Positions 11,740 through 21,689 of a stretch of 64,000 nucleotides of DNA are shown piece by piece. A program made the translations under genes and the position numbers. The number at the start of each line of letters is the position of its first letter. Position 1 is the first letter of the stretch. Source of the DNA: Rhizopus arrhizus (lineage: Eukaryota; Mucoromycota; Mucoromycetes; Mucorales; Rhizopodaceae); NCBI GenBank assembly GCA_024220505.1, contig JAKZZE010000003.1:1674001-1738000 (forward strand), written 5' to 3'. A model generated the notes under the pieces. It ran no database searches and was not told the DNA's origin. It saw only the letters and a program-made list of their open reading frames with translations.

Positions 11740-11850
11740 TTTGAAAAACACGACACTAATTTTTCGAATTATGCGACACTCTTTTTTAAAAACATACAAC
11801 ACTAATTTATGTAAAATGCGACACTTTAATCTCTTATCTTGCGACATCGT
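11740..11850. repeat. Spaced GCGACACT-type motifs upstream of Tc1 transposase
   Basis: Five near-copies of a CGACACT/CAACACT core recur roughly every 20-30 bp (about 11748, 11771, 11796, 11818, 11840), several followed by TAATTT. A related string (ACGACCCTAATTTTCGAA) occurs at about 18050, on the far side of the DIRS insertion. These may be subterminal transposase-binding repeats of the Tc1-like element; that is inference. The remaining sequence to 12230 is AT-rich, with no gene seen. Confidence 0.45.
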
Positions 11851-12230
11851 TTTTGCAAAAGGTGTACTTAGTCTCTTTCTTAAAAATAGTTACTTCATGG
11901 CAACTTCACTGGAAATTTATTTTCGATGAATATCAATTCTGGCCTCAAGAAGTAGTAGCAAGAGCCACTAGGCAAATCCTCAAGATTCACAAAGAAAACA
12001 GCAGTCGATCACTAAACAGCTAATCCATACGTTTCTGCTCAGTTCTTTACCTCAGATTTTGTTGCCAGTATCAAACTTCGCACGGATTACAAAACAAAAT
12101 AACAAAATGAACAAACCCCCCTCGATTATAATTTATTTATTGCTTACAAAGGTGTACGCCTTGCGGCACCGGAATAAAATCCTCCTTTTACAAAAAAAAT
12201 AAAAATAGTTACAGCACTTTGAATTTAAAC

Positions 12231-13532
12231 ATGCAGTATTTTTATGAGGATGGTACAGGCAATATATTTGATGAGAAAGGCGATGAAGCAACGACATTTA
12301 TTGAGGAAAAGTCATTTAGATTGAGAAAACTAACTGATCTTCGAAAGTATATAAAAAATACAGAAGTTCATTTTGAATTAGAAGAACCTGAAGACATAAT
12401 GATGGAGGAAACGCCTCCTAAGAAAGAAAGAGCTACTCAGTACAATATTTATACTGATGAAGATCGCCGAAGGTATTTTTATTTTATGTCAGAAAAGCTT
12501 ATGAAACCGAAGGAGGTAGCTAAAGCTGCGAATGTAAACTATGATACTGCACGCAAATGGAAGCAGATATACGACAGAGATCCAGAGAAGAATATTCCTC
12601 TAAAAAAAACCAACCGCACACCTAATAGACCGGTTAGTCAGCTTAACGAGAACCACAAGAAACATTTGATCAGCTTTTTTGATGAAAATCCTTCAGCTTA
12701 TATTCAAGATGCAGTAGATGATTTGACCACGAGCTTTGCTGGCCTAGAAATTAGAAAGTCGAGAGTAGCAGAGTTTATGAAGGAAGAGTATAATCTTAGC
12801 ATTAAGACTGTAAGTCGTCATCCTGTTGCAAGAAATAGTGAAAAGACTATGCAGGAACGCGCTGAATGGGTTCAAAAGTGGATCAATGACGGCATGGATT
12901 ATTTAAAGAATTGCATTTTTATTGATGAATCTGGCTTTGATATCAATATGCGTCGAAGTCGAGGTTGGGCAGCTCGTGGTTCACCAGCAGTTATTACAAC
13001 CCCTTCAGCAAGAGCTGTATCACACACAATTATTGGTGCAATCTCTGCTTTTGGTGTCGTGAACATAAATTTAAGGGAACCAGGTAATGTTAAGAGAAGG
13101 AAGGTTGTGGGTGCCACCAAAAGAAAATCACCTGAGGATAGGATATCTGTCCCTAAAGGGACTACTTCAGGTCATTATCTCAATTTTATTAACGATACCA
13201 TGGATATCATGGATGAGTTTTCTGAGATGAGAGAGTTTTTTATCGTTATGGATAACGCACCAATTCACGTCCCAGACTCAATTGATCCTATTATCGAAAA
13301 AAGAGGTTATAAACCTGTATATCTTCCACCATATTCACCTGAATTAAATCCGATTGAACAGTTCTGGGCTATTTTAAAGGGAAAAGTCAAACGAAGTAAA
13401 TTCACGAATACGGATAGTCTCACTTCTAGAATTATAGAGGCTAGTGAAAATGTACCTGCGGAATATCTTCATAACTTCGTTCAACATTCAGTAAATCAAT
13501 TTGAGAATTGCTTGAATAAACTCCCAATATAA
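12231..13532 (+). CDS. Tc1/mariner-family DDE transposase, apparently intact
   Basis: Uninterrupted frame of 433 aa from the ATG at 12231 (MQYFYEDG); a TTG 12 bp upstream is not a likely start. A helix-turn-helix region lies at about residues 95-125 (KEVAKAANVNYDTARKW). The catalytic core follows: first Asp in FIDESGF, second Asp in IVMDNAPIH, and Glu in LNPIEQFW. There are 34 residues between the second Asp and the Glu, giving the DD34E spacing of Tc1 elements. It catalyses cut-and-paste transposition at TA sites. No introns are needed. A broken second copy lies at 38447-39723. A 5' terminal inverted repeat was not identified. Confidence 0.88.
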   Translation: MQYFYEDGTGNIFDEKGDEATTFIEEKSFRLRKLTDLRKYIKNTEVHFELEEPEDIMMEETPPKKERATQYNIYTDEDRRRYFYFMSEKLMKPKEVAKAANVNYDTARKWKQIYDRDPEKNIPLKKTNRTPNRPVSQLNENHKKHLISFFDENPSAYIQDAVDDLTTSFAGLEIRKSRVAEFMKEEYNLSIKTVSRHPVARNSEKTMQERAEWVQKWINDGMDYLKNCIFIDESGFDINMRRSRGWAARGSPAVITTPSARAVSHTIIGAISAFGVVNINLREPGNVKRRKVVGATKRKSPEDRISVPKGTTSGHYLNFINDTMDIMDEFSEMREFFIVMDNAPIHVPDSIDPIIEKRGYKPVYLPPYSPELNPIEQFWAILKGKVKRSKFTNTDSLTSRIIEASENVPAEYLHNFVQHSVNQFENCLNKLPI

Positions 13533-13620
13533 TCTTGCCTTGGTCAACTTTTGAAATGTGATCAAGTAATTTATTTTTTTTGACCAAGTAAAATACGAAT
13601 GTTGACGAAGACGAATCGAA

Positions 13621-13726
13621 AAATGTGGTAACAACCTCAAATGCCACGCTTTATTTTTCCTTTTTTGATAAATATATATATGATACTAAATGATAATTCC
13701 CTTTTTCCCCTTTATACCTTCAAAAG
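13621..13726. repeat. DIRS left inverted terminal repeat (106 bp)
   Basis: This is an exact inverted copy of 17797-17902. The core includes a CCACGCTTTATTTTTCC stretch and a TA-rich centre. Identity between the two arms implies recent replication of this copy. Confidence 0.92.
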
Positions 13727-13860
13727 GCGTCTAAGTATTCAATTTTTTTTTTTTTTTTTTTTTTCAGGGGTGGGTGATAAATATATGAATTAGAAAATAA
13801 GTAGAGGGATAACAAATATAGATAGAATATAAGACTTGAGAGATATATAGAGAGAGAGAG

Positions 13861-15075
13861 CTAAGACCACCATCTGAGATACCATGGGCGGGTTGTTACC
13901 ACATTTTTCGATTCGTCTTCGTCAACATTCGTATTGTTGGTCGAGTTTTCTTCAACAATCCTCGTTGACTCCGACTCCTCTCCAAATGTGGTAATGTTCT
14001 CCGTTGGTAAAAAAATTGAATTGGCAATATTGGTACTGGTAGCCTTTGCGGCAGTTGGTTTTAGATAATATTTCTCGAAGGTAAATGCCTGTTGACTCCA
14101 ATTGCCATGGTGTTTAACGTTGGTTAAAGGAATCCCGTTTTCTACTGCCTTAGTGCTTGATGCTGAACGTAAAGAGTGAGGTTTGTACGCCTTCATATTA
14201 ATTCCAGCGTTCTTCATACAAGTCTTGATCCATGTAGCGACGGTTGAAGAGCTTACTGAACCAACTTTTTTCTCATCAAAGATAAATTTAAGGAACAAGG
14301 TGTGATCCAGAGATAACGATGACCGTAAATGTTTTGTCCTATCGACGAAGCAGTGTAAAACTCGCACCAGACAGAGATCCATATCCATCAGTAAGCCAAA
14401 TAGTTGTGATTTCACCTGTGTTTCTTTTGCCTCTCGGAAGTGAAGGAGGACTGACGACACTTGACCTGCTTCATATTCAAAATGTATATCCTGATAGCGA
14501 ATTTCACCGACATCCGATCTTGGTCTTCCAAAGGTAGTCATACACATCACCAAAACTGTTTTTAGTTGAAGGTCATACAGAGACATCGTTTCGTGTTCAA
14601 TAGCTGGCCAAGTTCTCTTGATGTAAGTTGTTAAAATATTTAAATCCCATGTTTGAAATTTTTCTTTTGTTGGTATGATAAATTCAGACTTTCTTTTTGC
14701 TTCAAAAAATTCTTTGATACAATCGACGTCCGCAATTGGAGGATGATTTGGGTGAAGTAACTTAAAGACAGAAGCAATGCTGGATCTTAATCCATTTAAA
14801 TACTGTGAAGAGTAGTTGCGGTTTTCCATCAAATATCTGAAGATATTATCTGTGTTGTATTCTTCTGGACTGACCTGTGGACTCTGTTGTTGACACCATT
14901 CAGCCCATTTTTTCCATCCATTGTTATAAACTTTGTATGTATTTTTTCTATGCTGTTGTAGTACGAAGGTAAGATCATCGTCTTCTAGACCGAGTGTTTC
15001 TTGCTTCTTCCGCTTGACAATCGCCATGCGACCATGGTCCATTTCTTGAGTTTGAATATCCACGGTGGACTCACC
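13861..15075 (-). CDS. DIRS tyrosine recombinase
   Basis: The reliable part begins near 15075 and ends at the stop at 13861; the same frame is open further upstream to 16020 but there only shadows RNase H. The N-terminal SAM-like region (KNTYKVYNNGWKKW) is followed by the catalytic domain: Arg in FGRPRSDVGEIR, His-x-x-Arg in HSLRSASS, His in KHHGNWS, and Tyr in FEKYYLKP. This set (R...HxxR...H...Y) matches tyrosine recombinases, which integrate the circular DNA intermediate without target duplication. The domain itself looks intact. The last codons overlap the internal complementary region. The exact start is uncertain. Confidence 0.85.
   Translation of the reverse strand, partial: GESTVDIQTQEMDHGRMAIVKRKKQETLGLEDDDLTFVLQQHRKNTYKVYNNGWKKWAEWCQQQSPQVSPEEYNTDNIFRYLMENRNYSSQYLNGLRSSIASVFKLLHPNHPPIADVDCIKEFFEAKRKSEFIIPTKEKFQTWDLNILTTYIKRTWPAIEHETMSLYDLQLKTVLVMCMTTFGRPRSDVGEIRYQDIHFEYEAGQVSSVLLHFREAKETQVKSQLFGLLMDMDLCLVRVLHCFVDRTKHLRSSLSLDHTLFLKFIFDEKKVGSVSSSTVATWIKTCMKNAGINMKAYKPHSLRSASSTKAVENGIPLTNVKHHGNWSQQAFTFEKYYLKPTAAKATSTNIANSIFLPTENITTFGEESESTRIVEENSTNNTNVDEDESKNVVTTRPWYLRWWS
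13891..13994. repeat. DIRS internal complementary region
   Basis: 13891-13934 pairs with the left outer end (13593-13636) and 13933-13994 pairs with the right outer end (17892-17953). In the DIRS replication model this region templates completion of the linear ends and formation of the circular intermediate. It overlaps the recombinase C-terminal codons. Confidence 0.92.
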
Positions 15076-16870
15076 TGCTGCATCCGAGTTAGCATCGGAA
15101 ACCAGAACTGTGTTGTCCAATATGGAGTTATGAGCACTGCTTCCTGTATCTTCTGTTGGTGAATGGTGTGAATAACAGCTGGTATGAACTTCCACGGTGG
15201 GAATAAGTACATCCCCCTCTTGGTCCAAGTTTGCTGAAAGGCATCTTGTTGTTGAGCTGCTGGGTCCGGATGAAGACTCCAAAATGTCGGAAGTTGTGTA
15301 TTCGTTCTGCTGGCAAAAGCATCGATTGTTCTTTGGCCCCATTGTTGTTGTATTTGGTTGAATATCTTCTTGGTAAGTTTGGCTTCGTACAAGGGTTGTG
15401 ATGCTTGTTGTTTCTGTTGATGAAGGCGACTGAGTCTGTCTGCTTGAATGTTTTGGACACCTGGAATGTGTTGATAGTTTACGTTGAGTTGGTAATAGTT
15501 GCACAGTTCTTGTATGTTCACCGCAATTTCTTGAAGAATTGGAGATGAAGTGCCTCCCGATTTCGTCACATATTTTAACGCTGTGATGTTGTCGGTGTAA
15601 ATTTTTATGGCCTTCTTTTGAAATTTTGGCATGTGAAGCTGGAGAGCAAATAAAATTATTTTTAGTTCTCGGACGTTGATAGATTGCAACTGTTCCTCTT
15701 GTGTCCATAAACCTGCTGTGTTGATGTGATCCGACGTTACTCCCCATCCTGAATTGGATGCGTCGACGTGAATTACCAGATCTGGGTTGATTGATTTCTT
15801 CCGAATAGGTAAACCGTTTTTCTGTTGACTCCATGTTTTCCACCATTGTAATTCTTGTTGACTCTGGGTCGATATCGTGCAAATCGCTTCCCATTGTTGG
15901 TGATTTTGGTGTAAACTCCTCGATAGGTCGCGTTGTAAATATCGTATGTGCAAAAGGGCTTCTCCTATTGCTGGTATGACCGAAGTCATCTTTCCTATCA
16001 AGCTGGCTATCCACCTGCATGATCGTTCCTTCGATAAATTCAGTGCTTGGTTCACTTTCAGTTGGAGTTTGGATAACTTCTTGTTTGGAACTGATATTAT
16101 CATTTTCTTCGAATTGAATGTAAACCCCAGAAAGTCTTGCTGTTGTGAAGGTGTTAATATACTCTTGTCTTTGTTTATCATAAAACCCAGGTTTTCTAAA
16201 TGTGATATTACGGCCATTGTGTGCTTCTGAGCTTCCATCTGTGTCTTCCCCAAATGCATATGTCGTCTAGGTAGAACACTAGTCGGATCCCTTGCATTCT
16301 CATAGGCTCCATAGCGTACCGCATTAGTTTGCTGAATATTCGAGGACTGACACTCATCCCGAAAGCCAATGCCTTGTATTGATACACCTTGCCTTTGTGT
16401 AAAAACGTTAGAAATCTCCTCGATTCTTGGTGAATAGGAGTGACAACATAGGCATCCTTGAGATCCAACTTGCAGATGTAATCCTTCTCTTCTATCAAGT
16501 CGCGAAGTGCCGGAACACCCTCCATCTTGAAATGTTGACATTGAATGAAGCGATTTATCATTTGGCAATCTAATATAGGTCGACGTTTGTTGGTCTCTTG
16601 TATGGTGAAAAAATTCGATAGGAAACCAGTATGTTGGGATGGTGATAATTCTATTATTTGTGCGTTCAAAAACTTTTGGACAGCTTCGTCTACCGCGTAT
16701 TGATCTTCGATCGTCAGGCGTAAAGGTCTCAACTTCCATGGAGTTGGTTGTTGATGAAATTGTATCCTGAATCCGTCCTTCACTACTGAGAGTGGCCAAT
16801 GGTGTGACGTAATTTTTGTCTAGTTGTGGTAAAACTGTTGAAGTCTCCCACCTGGTGCTATACCATCTGT
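14985..16870 (-). pseudogene. DIRS reverse transcriptase / RNase H, broken
   Basis: The RT starts near 16850 with GGRLQQFYHN; a TAG at 16820-16822 replaces what is usually Trp in this motif. It then runs open (DGFRIQF, LDLKDAYV, FGMSVSPRIF) to the active-site box LVFYLDDICIWG. A missing base in the G-run opposite 16248-16251 shifts the frame, which then continues with the RT thumb (SHLENLGFMIN, DFLGFTF) and RNase H (VIHVDASNSGWGV, IYTDNITALKYV, QADRLSRL) to 14985. Upstream parts of that last frame, back to 17399, are a shadow. Two lesions make it inactive as read. Confidence 0.82.
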
Positions 16871-16908
16871 GGGGATAGTATAGTGTGAGCTGTCGTTCTT
16901 GTCTTGTA

Positions 16909-17770
16909 TTATTGTTGGGATGCATTGTTTCTGTACTGGTTGTTGTTGTTGTTGTGGTTCTGATTTTGTTGGTTTTGATAATTGTTGTTGTATCCCCATT
17001 TGTTTGGGGTTCCTGATCCAAAAAAAGAACCTCGTGATCCTCTTCCTCGGTTCCCACGACCTCGTCCACGTTGGAAATCGCCATGTCCTCGTCCTCGGTA
17101 TGAATTAACACTTTGTTGAAGTAAACGTTGTTCGAATCTTGCTTGGTGAAAATTTCTGAGGAACTCTTCACTGTATGCGTTTTTGGCTTTGCTCTCTTCT
17201 TCAGTGGTTTCCAAATGTTTAATGCTGATGGGGAAGTTGAGCGCTTTATCTGCATAAGCTTTAGCTTCTCGTTCTTGGGCTTTGGCTGTTGCAAGGCCAA
17301 AGGTTGCCAATCGTTTGCTGCTTTCGATGATTCCTTCCAAGATTCTTCTGGCTTGTTGTTGGTCAGGATTTTGGTGTAATAAGCCTTGTAATTCTTCAAA
17401 AGATTTCCATTGCGACTCTTGCTTGGAATCGCGTGTTTTCTGTGATTTTTTGTATTGAGTTGATAACATTAATGGTGTCTGTACTGTGTTTTTTGATGTA
17501 TGGTAACACACTCTTGTTGATCTTTTCAGGTACCAACCATTCATTAGATTGGTATTTCCTTGTGTCTTTTTTAAATCTTCTAAAGTTCTCTTGTAACTGG
17601 AGAGATGAGATACCTTCGAGTTCCTCAAGGATTTCCATAGGGATGTGGTTCTCGGAAAGTCTTGCAGTTTCTCTTTCATCTTCCATTTGTTCGACGATGG
17701 ATCGTATGATATTTTCCATCTCGGTATGTGTATAGACTCTTTCGTTGTTAGTACCATCGTTATTGGACAT
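16909..17770 (-). pseudogene. DIRS Gag-like protein, one frame change
   Basis: The frame from the ATG at 17770 (MSNNDGTNNERVYTH) is acidic and helical. It runs to a TGA at about 17396, where the sequence reads ATC TTT TGA A. The +1 frame continues coherently (EELQGLLHQNPDQQ, then KRLATFG) to 16909. The C-terminus is rich in RG repeats and Asn/Gln (SYRGRGHGDFQRGRGRGNRG), typical of an RNA-binding Gag tail. Whether the TTT-TGA register change is a mutation or a +1 recoding site cannot be told from one copy. Confidence 0.7.
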
Positions 17771-17796
17771 GGATTTCTTAGGCTACGAATGCGCGG

Positions 17797-17902
17797 CTTT
17801 TGAAGGTATAAAGGGGAAAAAGGGAATTATCATTTAGTATCATATATATATTTATCAAAAAAGGAAAAATAAAGCGTGGCATTTGAGGTTGTTACCACAT
17901 TT
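17797..17902. repeat. DIRS right inverted terminal repeat (106 bp)
   Basis: This is the exact inverted partner of 13621-13726. It lies just upstream (on the minus strand) of the Gag start at 17770 and probably carries the promoter of the element. Confidence 0.92.
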
Positions 17903-17953
17903 GGAGAGGAGTCGGAGTCAACGAGGATTGTTGAAGAAAACTCGACCAACAAT

Positions 17954-18120
17954 AAAATTATTGACCAATTAATTTTCAAAAAAGCGCGCAAATAAATTTC
18001 TTTTTTTGGATCAAACTATCCAAAAAAAGCAATAATTTTTTTTCTAAAGCACGACCCTAATTTTCGAAAAAATGTCCAATTGATGGTGGAACGACTGTAC
18101 TTGAAACACCCTGCTATATA
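17954..18120. other. Right flank of DIRS with Tc1-TIR-like end
   Basis: This AT-rich flank ends in GAACGACTGTACTTGAAACACCCTG followed by TATA-rich sequence; on the minus strand it begins CAGGGTGTTTCAAG, which looks like a Tc1-type terminal repeat. With the transposase ending 60 bp before the DIRS left end, this suggests that the DIRS landed in the 3' part of the Tc1 element. No matching 5' repeat was found, so this is tentative. Confidence 0.35.
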
Positions 18121-18280
18121 CAAGCTTCAACTAACCAATTATCGAATTGGTTTTTTGAGAGTTGAATAGTAATTTCAAGATATTGAGAAGAAATTTGAGG
18201 AGTATACATTAAATACAGAGTATCATGAACAGTGTTATACGATAAAGTTATTTATCAATTAAAATGATCTGTTTTGTAGG

Positions 18281-18315
<35 letters not shown>

Positions 18316-18600
18316 ATTAAAATTAAGTTATTAAGTAATTAATGTATCAACAATCTATGTAGACTACCGTTGTCTTTAACATAGCTAAAACATCACTTTT
18401 ACTGGCAGAATGCGATCCCGTGTTCAACAAAACAAGTTCTCAGCCTGAGAAAATAGATATAAAAATTCTTCTTGTTATAACAGAAATACTTGAACATAGC
18501 AATATACAAATTATGTTGTTATGATATAAAAAAATACGAAAAATAATTTTCATTTTTTGATGATATTATAATCAGGATCAAAATTAATTTTTTATAGCAA
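18120..18600. other. AT-rich spacer with T29 tract
   Basis: No gene is seen. A 29-T tract lies at 18284-18312 and a small inverted repeat (ACCAATTATCGAATTGGT) at about 18138-18155. Confidence 0.5.
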
Positions 18601-18619
18601 CCGCCAATTTTATTAAAAT

Positions 18620-19640
18620 AATTTCAGAGACTGTTGACATCAAACTTAAAGAACTAGATGACTTAATACCAATCAGAATGGTACCTATTGCATATTTAAG
18701 GAATACCAACCTTGAAAAATTTGATATTGTAAATTTTTACAATATTTAAGCGTTGAGAATAACGCGTGGGCAGGGCCATTTCTTAAAAATTCTATGAAAT
18801 ATGTACTTGATTTTTTAAAGTACAAAGCAGGAAACCCCCCCCAGAAAAAGCTTGTGGAGTTCGTCAAAGCAATAGTAGCAAACAGTTACTCCGTAGAGCT
18901 TTAATTGTGCTAAAATAGTTAACATTATTCTGATAATTTTTATTATATAGCTTAAATCATCGATTCGGCAGAAGCAAGCATTTATTATATTCAATGTGAT
19001 CAAGATAATATTTGAGACATAGCAACATCCTTGATGTTTTAAAAGCCAATCTAGAAGAAACTGACCATGTGGAGGTCTGGTACAAGCGTCTATATAATGG
19101 TAAAGATGATCCAGTTCAAATAGGATTGAATATATGGTTTGCCAACAAATGATCCAGTGGGTAACTGCACGACTTGAGCGAGGAAGGTTTGTTGGTAGGA
19201 GATTTAAAAGGGACGGCAAAAAATCTTCAACAGTACAAGGCATTTGTAGCCGGTTGTGTATGTTGAGACATTGAGTTACGTGCGTTCTTGTCAGCGTCTG
19301 ACTCGGATGGATGGGATAAGGCGCAAATTAAAGAATCCAATGCGCAAATAAAAAAAATTTTGGTGCTCAAAATAAAAGAATGGAAACGTGCGCAAAATAC
19401 TGTAATAACCTCACAACAAATGCCTCTCTCAGTCCTTGATTCTTTGTCTTTCCTGTTGAATCAATTACTTAAGAAACCTCTTCTTTCTCCCCAGAATGCT
19501 GTCGCTTGGAAAGCTCAATAGTCTTTTATTTGTACATTACTACATGAACTTGATCATTTGGCTCATGAAGAGATTCCAACTATCCCTCTAGAATCTGGTA
19601 TTCAACTCTTAAGGTGGTTACCCCAGAATTAGTCTCAAGT
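18620..19640 (+). pseudogene. Decayed coding sequence of unknown family
   Basis: Coherent but interrupted peptide blocks appear on the plus strand. Examples are KELDDLIPIRMVPIAYL near 18645, LDVLKANLEETDHVEVWYK near 19030, and the 77-residue open block at 19288-19521 (EIKEWKRAQ-like charged helix, then SLSFLLNQLLKK). Stops and register changes separate them. The mix of hydrophobic and charged segments looks like real former protein rather than shadow, but I recognise no family. It sits among transposon relics and is probably repeat-derived. Confidence 0.3.
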
Positions 19641-20369
19641 ACTTCAAGTGTTGCCCATTACTTCCTCTCTTCTTCTACACTTTTATCTTTTTATGCCCAA
19701 AAGGTTTTTTTAGTTTTCCTTTTACTTCACTTATCTGGCGCGGGCAATTTAATGTATCTTAGATACTACGTGCCCCTTTCGCCTTTTTCACAATTTTCTT
19801 TTTCTTTTTCTTTTTACTCAACTGTATACAGATTGAAAGGTAGTTTTTTTTTTAACTTACTCAGTAAAACGGTGAATAGATAGGTGTGCTAACATTGTAG
19901 GCGAATGAACCCGCTGGCCATTCGTATCAGTCTAAGCCTTGTTGAAATTTGACGGCTATTGACACTAGAAATAGACGGTTTGCTTTTTTTTTTATTTTTT
20001 TTTATTTTTATTTTCATAAATGGTGGTGTATCTACTACACTCAATCATATAATATCTTACAAGGTACACTATATGCATTCCCTCAATTACAATATAAATG
20101 CTCAAACGCGATATACACCTGTGGCCTAATCTAATTCTCAACATAAAATAAATATACCTGTACAAACCATCAAGGAAATGCTATTCCTATTTTACATAAA
20201 TATATTATATAAATACTCATCTAATTGCTAAAAAAAATCAACAAAAAGCCTCATACTTTACTAAAATAAAGTTGGTTCATTTCTTTTTTTACAAGGTTGA
20301 GCCAACAAAAAGTACAATGTGTTTACACCACAATTTGTCGGTTGAGAAGCCTATAAACGGAGATTTGGT

Positions 20370-20649
20370 AGGTAACAATGCAGGATTCAATTAAATTCAC
20401 TCCAATTTAAGATTGAGAGTTGAACATTGTATTGGCATTCTTAAAACTCGATTCCAATCGCTAAAGGGCATTCAAACAGTTATAAAAGGCAAAATGGATG
20501 TAGCATGCATCTCTGTTTGGATTAGGTGCTGTTGTATTTTACATGATATTCTTTTACTGAAAAAGGATCCTGCTTATGTTAAATATACAATTACAGCATA
20601 TGAAAATGAAGATGGTGAAGTAAACAATGAAGAAAGCCAGCGAGAGTAA
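20370..20649 (+). pseudogene. Harbinger/PIF (HARBI1-like) transposase, C-terminal fragment
   Basis: The frame ends at 20649 and reads RVEHCIGILKTRFQSLKGI, then ISVWIRCCCILHDILL. This matches the end of the HARBI1/PIF DDE nuclease family, where R-x-E-x-x-x-G-x-L-K-x-R-F precedes a helix with C-x-x-L-H-N/D. The catalytic Asp residues upstream are missing, so it is a truncated relic. Upstream (19640-20370) the sequence is AT-rich and low complexity, with no gene seen. Confidence 0.6.
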
Positions 20650-20841
20650 GAACTAGGAAAAGACAAACTTTAAGAGCTTATGCCAACAATTAATTATATT
20701 TGTATACAATAGAATAATATATTAAAAACTGTTGAAACTCCCTAATATACAACAATAAAATGAAAAAGATGTGTTTTTTATTTTAGTTTTTTATATAAGT
20801 GAATGAATCATAATTAAAGGAACGTATTTTGAAGGGTAGTA

Positions 20842-21500
20842 TTAATGGTAAGGATGATAAAAACAATTATGGCGTGTTCTGTCAGATGACTTTTCCATAA
20901 TTGCATTAATTACTTTGAGTTCTAATATACTATTAAAAGCACTAGAAATATTAACTGTTGCATTGGTGTAGCAACAGCGATGAATTGTATTTACTACATT
21001 GTAGAGGCAGTCGAGGTATGGAATGAATTGTGGGAGCTCATCTAAAGACAAAGGAAAGCGGATATTATCTAATTCTGATATTATCAAGTTGTCGCCTCTT
21101 GCTTCACTAATATGAAATTGGACATTGGTACCTGAAAAATAAAAAATTTAGTATGCGCCTTGACTTTGATATTTATAAACTCACCCATTGCCATAACTTG
21201 AAACATATGCTTTGCCTTGTATTCCACTGTACCTGCTTTAGAGAAAATGCACAAACGGTGCAAGTCAATGTTGATTTTTTTTATGATTTTTAACATGGTT
21301 GATTGTTTTAACTTCAAAATAACCAATTGTCTTGTTATTGTTTTCAACACAACCATCTGATCGGCTATGGCTGTTGCCATTGTTGGTATCTGTGAGACAA
21401 ATAGTATTAATCCATTTAAAAACCAAATCATCGTCATCGCTATCAAACAGCTTTTGAAAAGATGGCTGTGAAAATCTTGTACGAAGCTCAAATCCTTTGA
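20842..21500 (-). pseudogene. Decayed gene of unknown Mucorales-type repeat family
   Basis: Minus-strand blocks DLHRLCIFSKAGTVEYK (about 21260) and ISELDNIRFPLSLDELPQF (about 21070) are linked by an interrupted stretch that may hold an intron (about 21180-21120). The layout, a short helix with a Cys and then a charged segment with repeated hydrophobics, resembles a repeated hypothetical protein family I recall from Rhizopus/Mucor genomes. No function can be assigned. It is fragmented by stops. Confidence 0.3.
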
Positions 21501-21689
21501 GTTATTACAGGTAGCGACTCGACCATAGATTTAATACATAGTAATAATCTAATTACAATCTTATCCGTGCTGTCATTAATCAACCCTAATATCTTGCTTT
21601 CGGCGTTTAACCTGGTTAACAAGCCATAATTAATATTGTTGATGAATATAATAATGATGGCCATCTTGACATCCAATGAAAATTTCTAA

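Larger units (their letters stand above)
13593..17953 (-). mobile_element. DIRS-type tyrosine-recombinase retrotransposon, structurally complete
   Basis: Minus-strand element with Gag, RT/RNase H and tyrosine recombinase. Perfect 106-bp inverted repeats occupy 13621-13726 and 17797-17902. Outside them, the left extension 13593-13636 is complementary to 13891-13934, and the right extension 17892-17953 is complementary to 13933-13994. The two internal blocks overlap by AT, so the internal complementary region at 13891-13994 equals the reverse complement of the right-end/left-end circle junction. This is the defining DIRS geometry and fixes both ends to the base. Coding parts carry several lesions although the repeats are identical. 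Confidence 0.93.

Noticed and set aside
15076..17399. An 804-codon and a 719-codon frame through the DIRS taken as single proteins
   Set aside because: Only the parts carrying RT-thumb/RNase H and recombinase motifs are real; the upstream parts run antiphase to the Gag and RT palm frames and are shadows.
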